Positions 1 to 8,076 of a DNA stretch of 64,000 nucleotides are shown one piece after another (the stretch's first letter is position 1; the number at the start of each line of letters is the position of its first letter). The translations under genes were made by a program, and so were the position numbers. Location of the stretch: the NCBI RefSeq assembly GCF_013359595.1, contig NZ_JABFMP010000004.1, forward strand, positions 1 through 64,000, given 5' to 3'. The stretch is from Pseudomonas sp. C1C7. Its GTDB lineage: Bacteria; Pseudomonadota; Gammaproteobacteria; Pseudomonadales; Pseudomonadaceae. A model generated the notes under the pieces. That model saw nothing but the letters and a program-made list of their open reading frames with translations, had not been told where the DNA came from and searched no databases.

Positions 1-64
1 GCTGGCGGTGAAGCGGGGGATGGGCTTTGAGGGATGGTTGTGGGGGGAGATACGGGTGCCATGA
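1..64 (+). CDS. Possible 3' tail of a gene cut by the left edge
   Basis: Reading from base 2, an open frame of 20 codons ends in a TGA at 62-64, with a C-terminal residue string FEGWLWGEIRVP that looks protein-like. The opposite strand offers a rival reading: an ATG at 62 opens a proline-rich frame (MAPVSPPTTIPQ...) that runs off the edge. Only about 20 codons are visible either way, so neither the strand nor the identity can be settled. It shows only that the island probably continues leftward. Confidence 0.25.
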   Translation, partial: LAVKRGMGFEGWLWGEIRVP

Positions 65-372
65 GCGTGTGTTTCTTCCTGGTTTTTGTGGTTCTGAACA
101 CAAGGTAAAGTTTCGGGAATCTTTATATCTGATTATTCAAATCATCTAGGGTGGGCCCGAATTGAGCAGAGTGCCTAGTCTGTTTCCTGTCAACGAGTTG
201 GAAGCACGCCATGCCCAAGAATAGAGCCTGCTGTATCCACCAATTTTTTAGCTAGGATGATTTCCGCGACCGTCCGCCTGACTTGCTATCCGTTTGGCTG
301 AGCAGATTACAGGTGGTGATTGAGATCGCTAGGTGCCAGAGCCGATAGCTTGTCCGCAAATGAGTCGAATGA
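65..372. other. Intergenic, no gene seen
   Basis: About 300 bases lie between the left-edge fragment and the stop codon of the nuclease-like gene. The composition is more AT-rich than the neighbouring coding DNA. I see no convincing open frame, tRNA, strong terminator or repeat. A copy of the ssrA 3' end, which would mark the other island boundary, was looked for by eye and not found here. Confidence 0.5.
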
Positions 373-1461
373 TCATTGCGCCTTGTTGAACAAACGCGCC
401 TTCAACCGCTCTATCGTCCAACGCCACTTGGGTGTGGTTGGGCGGCAGACGGTGTTTTGGTTGCCGAACAGACCGACTTCCTTGATGGCCTGTTCAATCG
501 GCACGGTCTGCAGCCATTCCACAGGCACGAAGTACTCGCACAGCGCTGGGTCGTTGCTGTATTCGGTGTGGTAGGTCCCACGTTTGGCGGCTTGCAGCAC
601 TGGCGTGTCGACGCCGTTGTAGAGCACGGTGAAGTCTGCCGCGGCTGTCGCCCGCCCGGTTACACGGCCGACACCAACGTACCCTTGCTGCGGAATGTTG
701 ACCCACACCCGGTCGCCGGGGGCAAGCATCTTCAGGCTGTTGCTGTACCAAGTGCCGCCACCGCCACAGATAAAACCAAAGGCTTGCGCATCCAGCCAGG
801 AACGCGTGGAGCTGTGGCCGAACGAGCAATAGAACTCACCATTCCACGGCTCGCTAGGACCATCGCTGCGGGTGTTGCTGGCATTGACCTGGGTTTCTAC
901 AGGGTCAAGCAGCCAGGAGCGGCTGATCAGCTTTTGCACGCCCTGTTGGAACACCTGAAAGCACAGCACGTTGATTGCGATATCCCTCTCGCTGAGGTAC
1001 GCCACGATACGCTCGGTGCTGGCGTCCAGCCCGGACGCGACGATGATGATCTGGTGACTTTGGTTGAGCGCCTCTTCATCCAGCGGCAGGCCGAAGTAGG
1101 CCTCAAAGTCCGCCGCCAAATCGGCGTTCTGGCGATAACGTTTGTAGATGGCGGCAATATCTTCGGCGGCCAGTTTTTCCACCCACGAGGCATAGTCCAG
1201 CGATTGTGCCACCACATCACGCGGGGTGCGGTCGCGCTTGAGTTCGATCAGCACCAGGGAGGCATCCGGGGCGATGGCAAGCAGATCGATCCGTCCGCCC
1301 AGCCCGGTGCTTTCCTGGCGGCCGATCAGCATCCACTCTTCCGACAACAGACGTGGGGCGCTGACGATCATGTCTTCCAACAACTGCTCGCTGGGCAAAA
1401 TGCACTCTTGCAACTGGCTAGGTTGGCCGCCGACCGTCCAGATTTGCGTTTTGATGGGCAT
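373..1461 (-). CDS. NucS-like (PD-(D/E)XK) nuclease with C-terminal PUA/EVE-like domain
   Basis: The 362-residue product has an N-terminal half resembling the NucS/DUF91 nuclease fold. GGRIDLLAI (Asp59), LVLIELKRD (Glu73, Lys75) and AQSLDYASWV (Gln86) are spaced like the D-ExK-Q active site of PD-(D/E)XK enzymes. From about residue 210 the sequence changes character. The stretch GDRVWVNIP...GYVGVGRVTG resembles PUA/EVE-like folds, several of which bind modified bases, so this half may read modified DNA; that is inference. A good ribosome site (AAGGA, 7 bases before ATG) fixes the start. The gene begins 35 bases after hsdS on the same strand, so it is probably the last gene of the hsdRMS operon. 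It could be an accessory nuclease or a modification-dependent restriction enzyme. Confidence 0.72.
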   Translation of the reverse strand: MPIKTQIWTVGGQPSQLQECILPSEQLLEDMIVSAPRLLSEEWMLIGRQESTGLGGRIDLLAIAPDASLVLIELKRDRTPRDVVAQSLDYASWVEKLAAEDIAAIYKRYRQNADLAADFEAYFGLPLDEEALNQSHQIIIVASGLDASTERIVAYLSERDIAINVLCFQVFQQGVQKLISRSWLLDPVETQVNASNTRSDGPSEPWNGEFYCSFGHSSTRSWLDAQAFGFICGGGGTWYSNSLKMLAPGDRVWVNIPQQGYVGVGRVTGRATAAADFTVLYNGVDTPVLQAAKRGTYHTEYSNDPALCEYFVPVEWLQTVPIEQAIKEVGLFGNQNTVCRPTTPKWRWTIERLKARLFNKAQ

Positions 1462-1496
1462 GGTGTTGTCCTTAACGTGTTGAAGCCTGCAAGCCG

Positions 1497-3200
1497 CTAA
1501 GCCACCGCCTGCTCGGCCAGGGTGCTGGCCAGTTGTTCGTTGAGTTGGCGGGCTTGGGTTAGCCGGGTTTTGAGCTGGTCGCAGAGAGTCATTAGTTGAT
1601 CGACTTTGGCGACGATGCGGTGTTGTTCGGGGATTGGAGGTATCGGAACAGGCATGGCGTTAGCTATCGCTGTGTTGATGTTCTTCCATGCGGAACCTGT
1701 CGAAGCTCCTAAAAGGTCTGCCTCCATTACTTGGAAATATATATATAGATAGTCCTTCATTGTCTCATCTTCAATGCTCTTTATCGCAATGAGGCCATCA
1801 TATATGTATCCAGAAATTCCGAGCTTCCTGGTTTTGCCAACACTCCCGCTGACCGCGATAATAATGTCGCTAGGTGTTACAAATCTGCTGTGGCTGGCTC
1901 CCTCATCTGTCAAGTATTCATCGGTGCTCAGCAGTACGCCATCCAAACACCGCGAAGACATATCTGAGATTTTTATCCAATGGTTTTTTGTTGGCGACGA
2001 CGAAAAGTATCGTGGGTCCCCCTTCGGCCTAGGAGATGATCCACGTTGTATTTCATAGATATCCCCAAGCTTCACCCAATTCCAAGTAGTTGGAGCCTGG
2101 AAAGGATGGATCAATTCCACTGCTTGCAGCGCAGTTTCTTTTTTTTCAGAGCGCTTTGACGTAGAGCGTCTTTTAGAGATCAATTTTTTAATTAAGAGCT
2201 CCGTCGACGCATCGCTGGGATCTTGTGGCACCAATTTGCCCATCACGGCCAGTTGCAACAGAGTTTGTTTGAGAGCGTCTATGCTGGTTTCGGTGGTGAA
2301 CAGGGTGTGGAAATGTTCGGCCAGTCGTTGCCAGTTGGCGGCGAAGTCGGTGGCGTCGCTGGTTTGGGTGAGGCTGTCGAGCAGCACATGCACCAATTGG
2401 GCGTGGGCGCTTTCGGCGCCGGCCTGTTGGGCCTCCAGGCGGTCGCACAGGGCCATCAGCTCATCGACTTTGGCGACGATGCGGTGTTGTTCGGCGAGGG
2501 GAGGCACTGGAAACGGATTCGCCTCAACAAAGTCTTTGGGCAATCGTTTCTGGCCTGCTGTCCCTGTCATCTTGGTTCCGCCAACAAGCAAGAACTGCGG
2601 CGACTTCAGATAGGCCAGTACGTACCTAGGATCAAGGGTTCCGGTAATAGGGCGAACAATGTGCAGTTCAGTCGTACCCGCGCCCAAACCATTCTTGAGA
2701 TTAAAAAAGACGCATGCTTTGCTGTTTTCAAAGCAAGGTGTGATTTTCGCCACACCAATATCACCCTCTGCAAAATGCGTGAAGCCTTGTTTCACCTCAC
2801 CCCACAGACGAGGCTCTTGCGCATGCCGATCATCGAAGCGTGTGCCAATAAAAGTCATCGGCACAAACGAGACTTCAAGTGAGTCTGCGGCAGCATTGCG
2901 GGGGTTAACAAATGCCACTTTCGATAATGAACTCCACTTCCAACCTGCTGGCAATTCAAACGGTTCTGCTTCCTCGCCAACCTCCGCCAGCGGCTTCTGC
3001 TTCTTGATCAGGCCATCAGCCACTAATCGCGCCTTTGCCTCAGCAATTCGCATCAGCAATTCACTGGCCGGCTCATCATCGGGATCTTGTGGCACCAACT
3101 TGCCACGCACCGCCAGCTCCAGAATCAACTCACGCAGCTTCTTGACGCCGTTCTGAGCGCCTGCCAGCAGCGACAGATTATTGGTCAGCAATGCCGTCAT
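1497..3200 (-). CDS. hsdS: Type I restriction-modification specificity subunit HsdS
   Basis: The 567-residue specificity subunit recognises the bipartite target and docks two HsdM and two HsdR copies. It has the usual two-fold layout. A conserved helix segment (LILELAVRGKLVPQDP) is followed by target-recognition domain 1, a second helix (PPLAEQHRIVAKVDEL), then LLQLAVMGKLVPQDP, recognition domain 2 and PPIPEQHRIVAKVDQL. The start ATG overlaps the hsdM stop by four bases (ATGA), implying translational coupling. The recognition domains, especially 1640-2190, are visibly more AT-rich than the conserved arms. The two arms contain exact DNA repeats, which fits domain exchange by recombination. The target sequence cannot be read from the protein. 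Confidence 0.95.
   Translation of the reverse strand: MTALLTNNLSLLAGAQNGVKKLRELILELAVRGKLVPQDPDDEPASELLMRIAEAKARLVADGLIKKQKPLAEVGEEAEPFELPAGWKWSSLSKVAFVNPRNAAADSLEVSFVPMTFIGTRFDDRHAQEPRLWGEVKQGFTHFAEGDIGVAKITPCFENSKACVFFNLKNGLGAGTTELHIVRPITGTLDPRYVLAYLKSPQFLLVGGTKMTGTAGQKRLPKDFVEANPFPVPPLAEQHRIVAKVDELMALCDRLEAQQAGAESAHAQLVHVLLDSLTQTSDATDFAANWQRLAEHFHTLFTTETSIDALKQTLLQLAVMGKLVPQDPSDASTELLIKKLISKRRSTSKRSEKKETALQAVELIHPFQAPTTWNWVKLGDIYEIQRGSSPRPKGDPRYFSSSPTKNHWIKISDMSSRCLDGVLLSTDEYLTDEGASHSRFVTPSDIIIAVSGSVGKTRKLGISGYIYDGLIAIKSIEDETMKDYLYIYFQVMEADLLGASTGSAWKNINTAIANAMPVPIPPIPEQHRIVAKVDQLMTLCDQLKTRLTQARQLNEQLASTLAEQAVA
1599..1630. repeat. 32-bp direct repeat in hsdS, copy 1
   Basis: A 32-base segment starting atcgactttggcgacgatgc is identical to 2463-2494. 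Each copy encodes the conserved EQHRIVAKVD helix after one recognition domain, so the pair brackets recognition domain 2 and could support domain swapping. Confidence 0.85.
2463..2494. repeat. 32-bp direct repeat in hsdS, copy 2
   Basis: This is the exact partner of 1599-1630. A second pair of near-identical segments (gggatcttgtggcaccaa at 2217-2234 and 3081-3098) marks the other conserved arm, giving hsdS two sets of internal homology. Confidence 0.85.
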
Positions 3201-4666
3201 ACTTGGCGCTCCAGGGCCTCGGCCAGCACGGCCTTGAGTTGGTCGCGCAGTCCGCCGATCTCGCCTTGCAGGGCGGCGTAGTTTCGCAGCAACTCGTCCG
3301 GGTCGTGGCTGATCTGTTCGCCAATATGCGGGTTTTTGCAGTCGAGGTTCCAGTTGCGCGCTTGCAGTTCCTCTATGCTGACCTGCCAGGCAAATTTGTT
3401 CTCCACCCGTGCGGCAAAGCCATCGGCCTCACAGCCCCACCAGTCTTGCTCCACGGCGAATTCTTCTATGCGCATGGGGCGGGTTTTGGAGTAGTTCTTC
3501 ACTCCGGCCGGGTACTGGTGTTCATAGAACCACACCTGCTTTGTCGGTGTGCCCTTGGTGAAGAACAGCAGGTTGGTCTTAATGGGGGTGTAGGGTGCAA
3601 ACACGCCGTTGGGCAGACGAACGATGGTGTGCAGGTTGCACTCGGTCAGCAGCTTTTCTTTGATGCGGCTTTTTATACCTTCACCGAAGAGGAAGCCATC
3701 GGGCAGCACCACGGCGGCGCGGCCACCGTCTTTCAACAGCTGCATGATCAGCACCAGAAATAGATCGGCGGTTTCCCGGGTGCGGAAGGCGGCGGGAAAG
3801 TTGGTTTCGATGCCGTCTTCTTCCATACCGCCGAATGGCGGGTTGGCGACGATGCAGTTCACGCGCTCACTTGGGCCCCAGCTGATCAGCGGTTTGCTCA
3901 GGGTGTTGTCGTGGCGGATCTGGCTGGGCACCTCGATGCCGTGCAGGATCATATTGGTGGTGGCCAGCAGGTGCGGCAGCGGCTTTTTCTCCACGCCGAA
4001 GATGCTGGATTGCAGGATGCGTTCGTCTTCGGCGGTTTTTACATAGCGAGTGCGTTTGTGCTCGATGGCGCAGGTGAGAAAGCCGCCAGTGCCGCAGGCG
4101 GGGTCCATGACCTTTTCGTCCAGCTTCGGATCAACCATGCGCACCATAAATTCCGTGACCGGACGCGGTGTGTAGAACTCACCGGCGTTACCGGCATTTT
4201 GCAGGTCGCGCAGCAGTTGCTCATAGAGGTTGCCGAACTCGTGGCGTTCCTGAGCCTTGTTGAAGTCCACGCCTTCCTGAACCTTGTTGATCACCTGGCG
4301 CAGCAGTTGGCCGGATTTCATGTAGTTGTAGGCGTCTTCAAACACGCTGCGCACCACAAAGGCCGAGGACGTGTTGCTGTATTCGTGCAGGTTCTGCAAC
4401 TGGGGGAACAGGTTGTTGTCGATAAAGTCCTTCAGCGCATCGCCGGTCATGCCTTCCGGGTCGGCCGCCCAGGTGCGCCAGCGGCAGCTGTCGGGGATGG
4501 GTGACTTGTAGTTGTCGTCCATCAGTTCCCATTCCAGCTCGCGGTCATCGAAGATCTTGAGGAACAGCAGCCAGACCAGTTGGCCAATGCGCTGGGCGTC
4601 GCCATCGACGCCGACGTCTTTGCGCATGATGTCCTGGATGGACTTGATGGTGGAGCTGATGGACAT
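3197..4666 (-). CDS. hsdM: Type I restriction-modification N6-adenine methyltransferase HsdM
   Basis: The 489-residue modification subunit transfers a methyl group from S-adenosylmethionine to adenine N6 in the HsdS-defined target. An N-terminal HsdM helical domain (about 1-140) is followed by YTPRPVTEFMV, the SAM-binding motif I DPACGTGGF (188-196) and the catalytic motif IV NPPF (275-278), all intact. The length is normal for the family. The gene lies between hsdR (100 bases upstream) and hsdS (4-base overlap downstream). No strong ribosome site is visible before the ATG at 4666. Intact motifs argue that this methylase is active, in contrast to the second HsdM-like gene at 8069-9541. Confidence 0.96.
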   Translation of the reverse strand: MSISSTIKSIQDIMRKDVGVDGDAQRIGQLVWLLFLKIFDDRELEWELMDDNYKSPIPDSCRWRTWAADPEGMTGDALKDFIDNNLFPQLQNLHEYSNTSSAFVVRSVFEDAYNYMKSGQLLRQVINKVQEGVDFNKAQERHEFGNLYEQLLRDLQNAGNAGEFYTPRPVTEFMVRMVDPKLDEKVMDPACGTGGFLTCAIEHKRTRYVKTAEDERILQSSIFGVEKKPLPHLLATTNMILHGIEVPSQIRHDNTLSKPLISWGPSERVNCIVANPPFGGMEEDGIETNFPAAFRTRETADLFLVLIMQLLKDGGRAAVVLPDGFLFGEGIKSRIKEKLLTECNLHTIVRLPNGVFAPYTPIKTNLLFFTKGTPTKQVWFYEHQYPAGVKNYSKTRPMRIEEFAVEQDWWGCEADGFAARVENKFAWQVSIEELQARNWNLDCKNPHIGEQISHDPDELLRNYAALQGEIGGLRDQLKAVLAEALERQV

Positions 4667-4722
4667 AACGAATTCTCAATCGGTGTGGCAAAGCGGGGGA
4701 TTGTAATGGAGTTGACTGCTTA

Positions 4723-4750
4723 GGTGGACAACGCTCCGCCGTTGCCCACC
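4723..4750. repeat. Intergenic hairpin repeat between hsdR and hsdM
   Basis: The arms ggtgg-a-caacg and cgttg-c-ccacc form an 11-bp stem with one mismatch around a ctccgc loop, followed by ctacggg. This resembles small dispersed hairpin repeats of proteobacterial genomes. It sits in the only sizeable gap of the restriction operon and may affect mRNA processing. Confidence 0.6.
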
Positions 4751-4766
4751 CTACGGGTAGAGCGGA

Positions 4767-7130
4767 TTAACTTGCGTACAGGGCGTCTTCCAGTTCATGG
4801 ATAGCTTTGTTGTAGCCAGCTTTGCCGCCAAAGGCTTTAACCAGTTCGATGGGCGCACCGAGCTGGTTAAAGGGATCGAGCTGGAGGATTTTGATGTCCT
4901 CGATGTGCTCAATGCCGGTGTCGGCGTATTTATCCAGCAGCGCTTCCAGCACCTGGCGGGCTGCACCGGAGTACTTGGCGAAGTAGTTACGCTTTTTCAC
5001 CTGTTCGGCGCGTTCTTTACGCGACAGCGGCGGTTGGTCAAAGGCGACGTGGCAGATCAAGTCAAACGGATCGAGTGGCTTGCCCTGTTTCTTTTCCACT
5101 TCCTCGGCCAGGGCCTCCCACATAACGCCTTGGGCTGCCATTTCGTCGATGATGGCCTTTTTCTGCTCGGCATCACTCCAATGGCGCAGAAAGTCGTCCA
5201 GCGAGGCGAACTGTTTCTGCACACAGGTACGGGTGTAGTCGTGCAGCGATTCGGTGATCAGTCGGCCATCCGGCCCGTAGTACTGGACACGCTCGGCGAT
5301 GACATAAATCGGGATGCTGTCGATGACGTATTTGATGCGCTTCTTGCCATCTTCCTCGCCGGTAAAATCCAAATTATCGCTTGCTCCAGCGCTCCCTGCG
5401 CTGATGCCATCGTCTTCAAGTAAATCGTCGGGCGGGACTGGCGGCTCGTTGCCTTCGGGGGCGTAGACCACCACCGGGTCACCGTCGAAGGTTGGGTCGG
5501 CAAAAAGCTCGGTGGCCTTCTTGAAGTCCATAATGGTGAACCAGTATTTGCCGAAATCTTCATTGATGCGGGTGCCACGGCCGATGATCTGCTTGAACTC
5601 AGTCATCGACTTGATGTGCTGGTCGAGCACGATCAGCTTGCAAGTCTGCGCATCGACACCGGTGGTCATCAGCTTGCTGGTGGTGGCGATGACCGGGTAC
5701 CGCTCTTCCGGGTTGATGAAGTTATCCAGCTCGGCTTTGCCTTCCTGGTCATCGCCGGTGATGCGCATGACGTACTTGCGATTCTCAGCTACGCGCTCGG
5801 GGTTGAGGTTGACCAAGGCCTGGCGCATACGTTCGGCGTGGTTGATGTCGTCGCAAAAGACGATGGTCTTCTGGAACGGGTCGGAGGCCTTGAGGAACTC
5901 GGTTACCTTCTGCGCCACCAGTTGGGTACGCGCCTTGATGACCAGGGTGCGATCCATGTCCTTGAGGTTGTAGATGCGGTCTTCGATCAGCTCGCCATTC
6001 TTATCGAGCATGCCCTTGGGAGGGCGCCAGCCTTGCAGGTCTTTGTCGAAGTCGATCCGCACCACTTTATAGGGCGCGAGAAAACCGTCCTCGATCCCCT
6101 GTTTGAGGGTGTAGCTGTAAACCGGCTCACCGAAGTAGGTGATGCTGGACACCTCCTTGGTTTCCTTCGGTGTTGCAGTGAGGCCGACATGGGTGGCGTT
6201 GGAGAAGTAGTCAAGAATTTCGCGCCAGGCGGAGTCCTCGGCGGCGCTGCCACGGTGGCATTCGTCGATCACGATCAAGTCGAAGAAGTCGCGGGAGAAC
6301 TGCTTGTAGACGTTCATCTCTTCTTCAGCACCAGTCACCGCCTGATAGAGCGACAGGTAGATCTCGTAGGATGTGTCTATCTGGCGTCTGGCGATTTTGG
6401 TCATCGCCTGGCCGAAGGGCTTAAAGTCGTTGTTCTTTGTCTGGTCGACCAGGATGTTGCGGTCGGCAAGGAACAAAATTCTTTTTTTCTGTTTGGATTT
6501 CCACAGTCGCCAGATGATTTGAAAGGCGGTGTAGGTTTTTCCGGTGCCAGTTGCCATTACCAGCAGAACGCGGTTCTGGCCGCGCGCTACCGCCTCAACA
6601 GTGCGGTTGATGGCGTTCATTTGGTAATAGCGCGGCATGCGTCCAGAGCCGTCGTCGTAGTAGGGCGCTTCTATCTTATGTTGAGCAGCATTGTCCAACC
6701 CCTTCCATTGGCAGTAGCGGTGCCAAAGCTCGGCAGGACTAGGGAACTGATCCAAGGAGAGTTCAGTTTCGACCTTGCTGCCAGTCCCACTGCGATCATG
6801 GAAGAGGAAGCCATCGCCATTGCTGGAGAATACGAACGGAACATCCAACGCCTCTGCATAGCCGAGAGCTTGCTGCATACCGGAGCCGATGGAGTGCTTG
6901 TTATCCTTCGCCTCGATCACCGCGATGGGGAGGTTGGCTTGGTGGTAGAGAATGAAATCTGCACGGCGTGCTTCGCCCCGGCTGTGAAGCTTGCCACGGA
7001 CCATAATCCGGCCTTTGGTGAAGCTGACCTCCTCACGCACCTGTTTGTGCATGTCCCACCCAGATTGCTGGATAGCTGGGGCGATGTATTTACTACAGAT
7101 GTCCCGCTCGGAAAGTGATTTCTTGTCCAT
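4767..7130 (-). CDS. hsdR: Type I restriction endonuclease subunit HsdR
   Basis: This 787-residue motor and nuclease subunit translocates DNA and cleaves unmodified DNA at a distance. The nuclease site is visible as RADFILYHQ...[11 protein letters not shown] (Asp58, Glu73, Lys75). The helicase core follows, with Walker A ATGTGKT (193-199), DECH box (289-292), GLTATP and the late motif QIIGRGTRI. The C-terminal region would bind HsdM. The size matches shorter HsdR proteins of the EcoEI-like class rather than the 1000-residue or longer EcoKI/EcoR124 forms. It is the first gene of the operon, transcribed away from the hsdS-like gene at 7483. All key residues are present, so restriction activity is expected. 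Confidence 0.96.
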   Translation of the reverse strand: MDKKSLSERDICSKYIAPAIQQSGWDMHKQVREEVSFTKGRIMVRGKLHSRGEARRADFILYHQANLPIAVIEAKDNKHSIGSGMQQALGYAEALDVPFVFSSNGDGFLFHDRSGTGSKVETELSLDQFPSPAELWHRYCQWKGLDNAAQHKIEAPYYDDGSGRMPRYYQMNAINRTVEAVARGQNRVLLVMATGTGKTYTAFQIIWRLWKSKQKKRILFLADRNILVDQTKNNDFKPFGQAMTKIARRQIDTSYEIYLSLYQAVTGAEEEMNVYKQFSRDFFDLIVIDECHRGSAAEDSAWREILDYFSNATHVGLTATPKETKEVSSITYFGEPVYSYTLKQGIEDGFLAPYKVVRIDFDKDLQGWRPPKGMLDKNGELIEDRIYNLKDMDRTLVIKARTQLVAQKVTEFLKASDPFQKTIVFCDDINHAERMRQALVNLNPERVAENRKYVMRITGDDQEGKAELDNFINPEERYPVIATTSKLMTTGVDAQTCKLIVLDQHIKSMTEFKQIIGRGTRINEDFGKYWFTIMDFKKATELFADPTFDGDPVVVYAPEGNEPPVPPDDLLEDDGISAGSAGASDNLDFTGEEDGKKRIKYVIDSIPIYVIAERVQYYGPDGRLITESLHDYTRTCVQKQFASLDDFLRHWSDAEQKKAIIDEMAAQGVMWEALAEEVEKKQGKPLDPFDLICHVAFDQPPLSRKERAEQVKKRNYFAKYSGAARQVLEALLDKYADTGIEHIEDIKILQLDPFNQLGAPIELVKAFGGKAGYNKAIHELEDALYAS

Positions 7131-7482
7131 GGCTGACCGTATCCCTATGACATGCTGCGGACTTTATCAGAAGAGATAGAGGCATGCTGCCAGTATCAGA
7201 AGCGGGGCTCTCAGTTCGAACCTCCGATCTGCATATGCCCTGATGACGGTCGAAACCGTGGATTTTCTTACCGACGAGGTAGCAGTCGTACGGTCAGCGG
7301 GATTGATACCGGATCCCCTCGAGTCGTCTAACTCGACGCGTCTCTGTCCGACTTTGAGCCCGTCTTGTGAGGTCAATTGCTAGGCCTTGCAGGAAATTTC
7401 CTATGCAGCAAATGATTCTACTTGCGAGGTGGGCTAGGCATGATTACTATCTCTTCATCTTGGTGAAGTAGAGTTATTTGCA
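7131..7482. other. Divergent promoter region between two methylase systems
   Basis: These 352 bases separate hsdR (leftward) from the HsdS-like gene (rightward) and must hold both promoters. A short inverted repeat, tcgagt-cgtcta-actcga, lies near 7319-7336. A 69-codon minus-strand frame (7167-7376) is present but has no family resemblance and no ribosome site, so I do not call it a gene. Confidence 0.45.
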
Positions 7483-8076
7483 GTGGAAGCCGTTGAGCTC
7501 AGCAATCACGCCCAAATCCGCACGGCCATGGTCTTCAGGACCCAGGCTCCTCAAGAGGCGCCGGACGGGAACGTGCGGGCTTTGGCCATCAGGGATTTGG
7601 TATCCGCCAAGCCACTGCGCTGGGACGAACTTCCGCGCATCTCGGTTGATGAAAGCCTGCTCGGGCAATGCTTACAGCCTGGTGATGTCGTGATTCCCTC
7701 CAGGGGGGATTACTACAGATCGTGGGTCTACGAAGGTGCAAGTGCGCCGGTGTTCCCGTTGGGTCAGTTGAATATCATCACACCTCATTCCACGCTGGAT
7801 GCGCGCTATCTAGCATGGTACCTGAACAAGAAATCCACTCAGGCGAAGCTGGGCTCAATGCTGACTGGGACGAGCATCAAAGCGCTCACTAAAATTGCGC
7901 TGCTTAGCTTGGCAATCGAGCTGCCAGACTTTGACAAGCAGCTATTGATCGCCGATTTAGATCGCACGGTCCAGCGGATCGGGGCCATCCGGCATCGGCT
8001 GAATGAGTTGGATAAGGAAGAAGTTGCGTACGTGACGTCGTCTTTCCTGCACGCAGAGGGCGCCAGTCATGGCTGA
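7483..8076 (+). CDS. HsdS-like protein with a single target-recognition domain
   Basis: The 197-residue product resembles half of a type I specificity subunit. It has one recognition domain (LAIRDL...LQPGDVVIPSRG, a length-limited DARYLAWYLNKKSTQ segment, MLTGTSIKALTKIALLSLAIELP), followed by one C-terminal helix (DKQLLIADLDRTVQRIGAIRHRLNELDKEE) in the place of the usual EQHRIV arm. Full HsdS proteins have two such halves, so this one would have to dimerise or act as a half-site reader. The start appears to be GTG with no obvious ribosome site. It overlaps the next gene by eight bases, so the two are coupled. No hsdR accompanies the pair. Confidence 0.75.
   Translation: MEAVELSNHAQIRTAMVFRTQAPQEAPDGNVRALAIRDLVSAKPLRWDELPRISVDESLLGQCLQPGDVVIPSRGDYYRSWVYEGASAPVFPLGQLNIITPHSTLDARYLAWYLNKKSTQAKLGSMLTGTSIKALTKIALLSLAIELPDFDKQLLIADLDRTVQRIGAIRHRLNELDKEEVAYVTSSFLHAEGASHG

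Noticed and set aside
1..400. Second copy of the ssrA 3' end as the other island boundary
   Set aside because: Nothing resembling ggtggagccggggggattt was found by eye near the left edge, so the boundary is taken to be outside the window.
5616..7118. 500-codon plus-strand frame opposite hsdR
   Set aside because: Shadow of hsdR, whose nuclease and helicase motifs are intact.
7167..7376. 69-codon minus-strand frame between hsdR and the HsdS-like gene
   Set aside because: No ribosome site, no recognisable motif, and the gap must hold two promoters.
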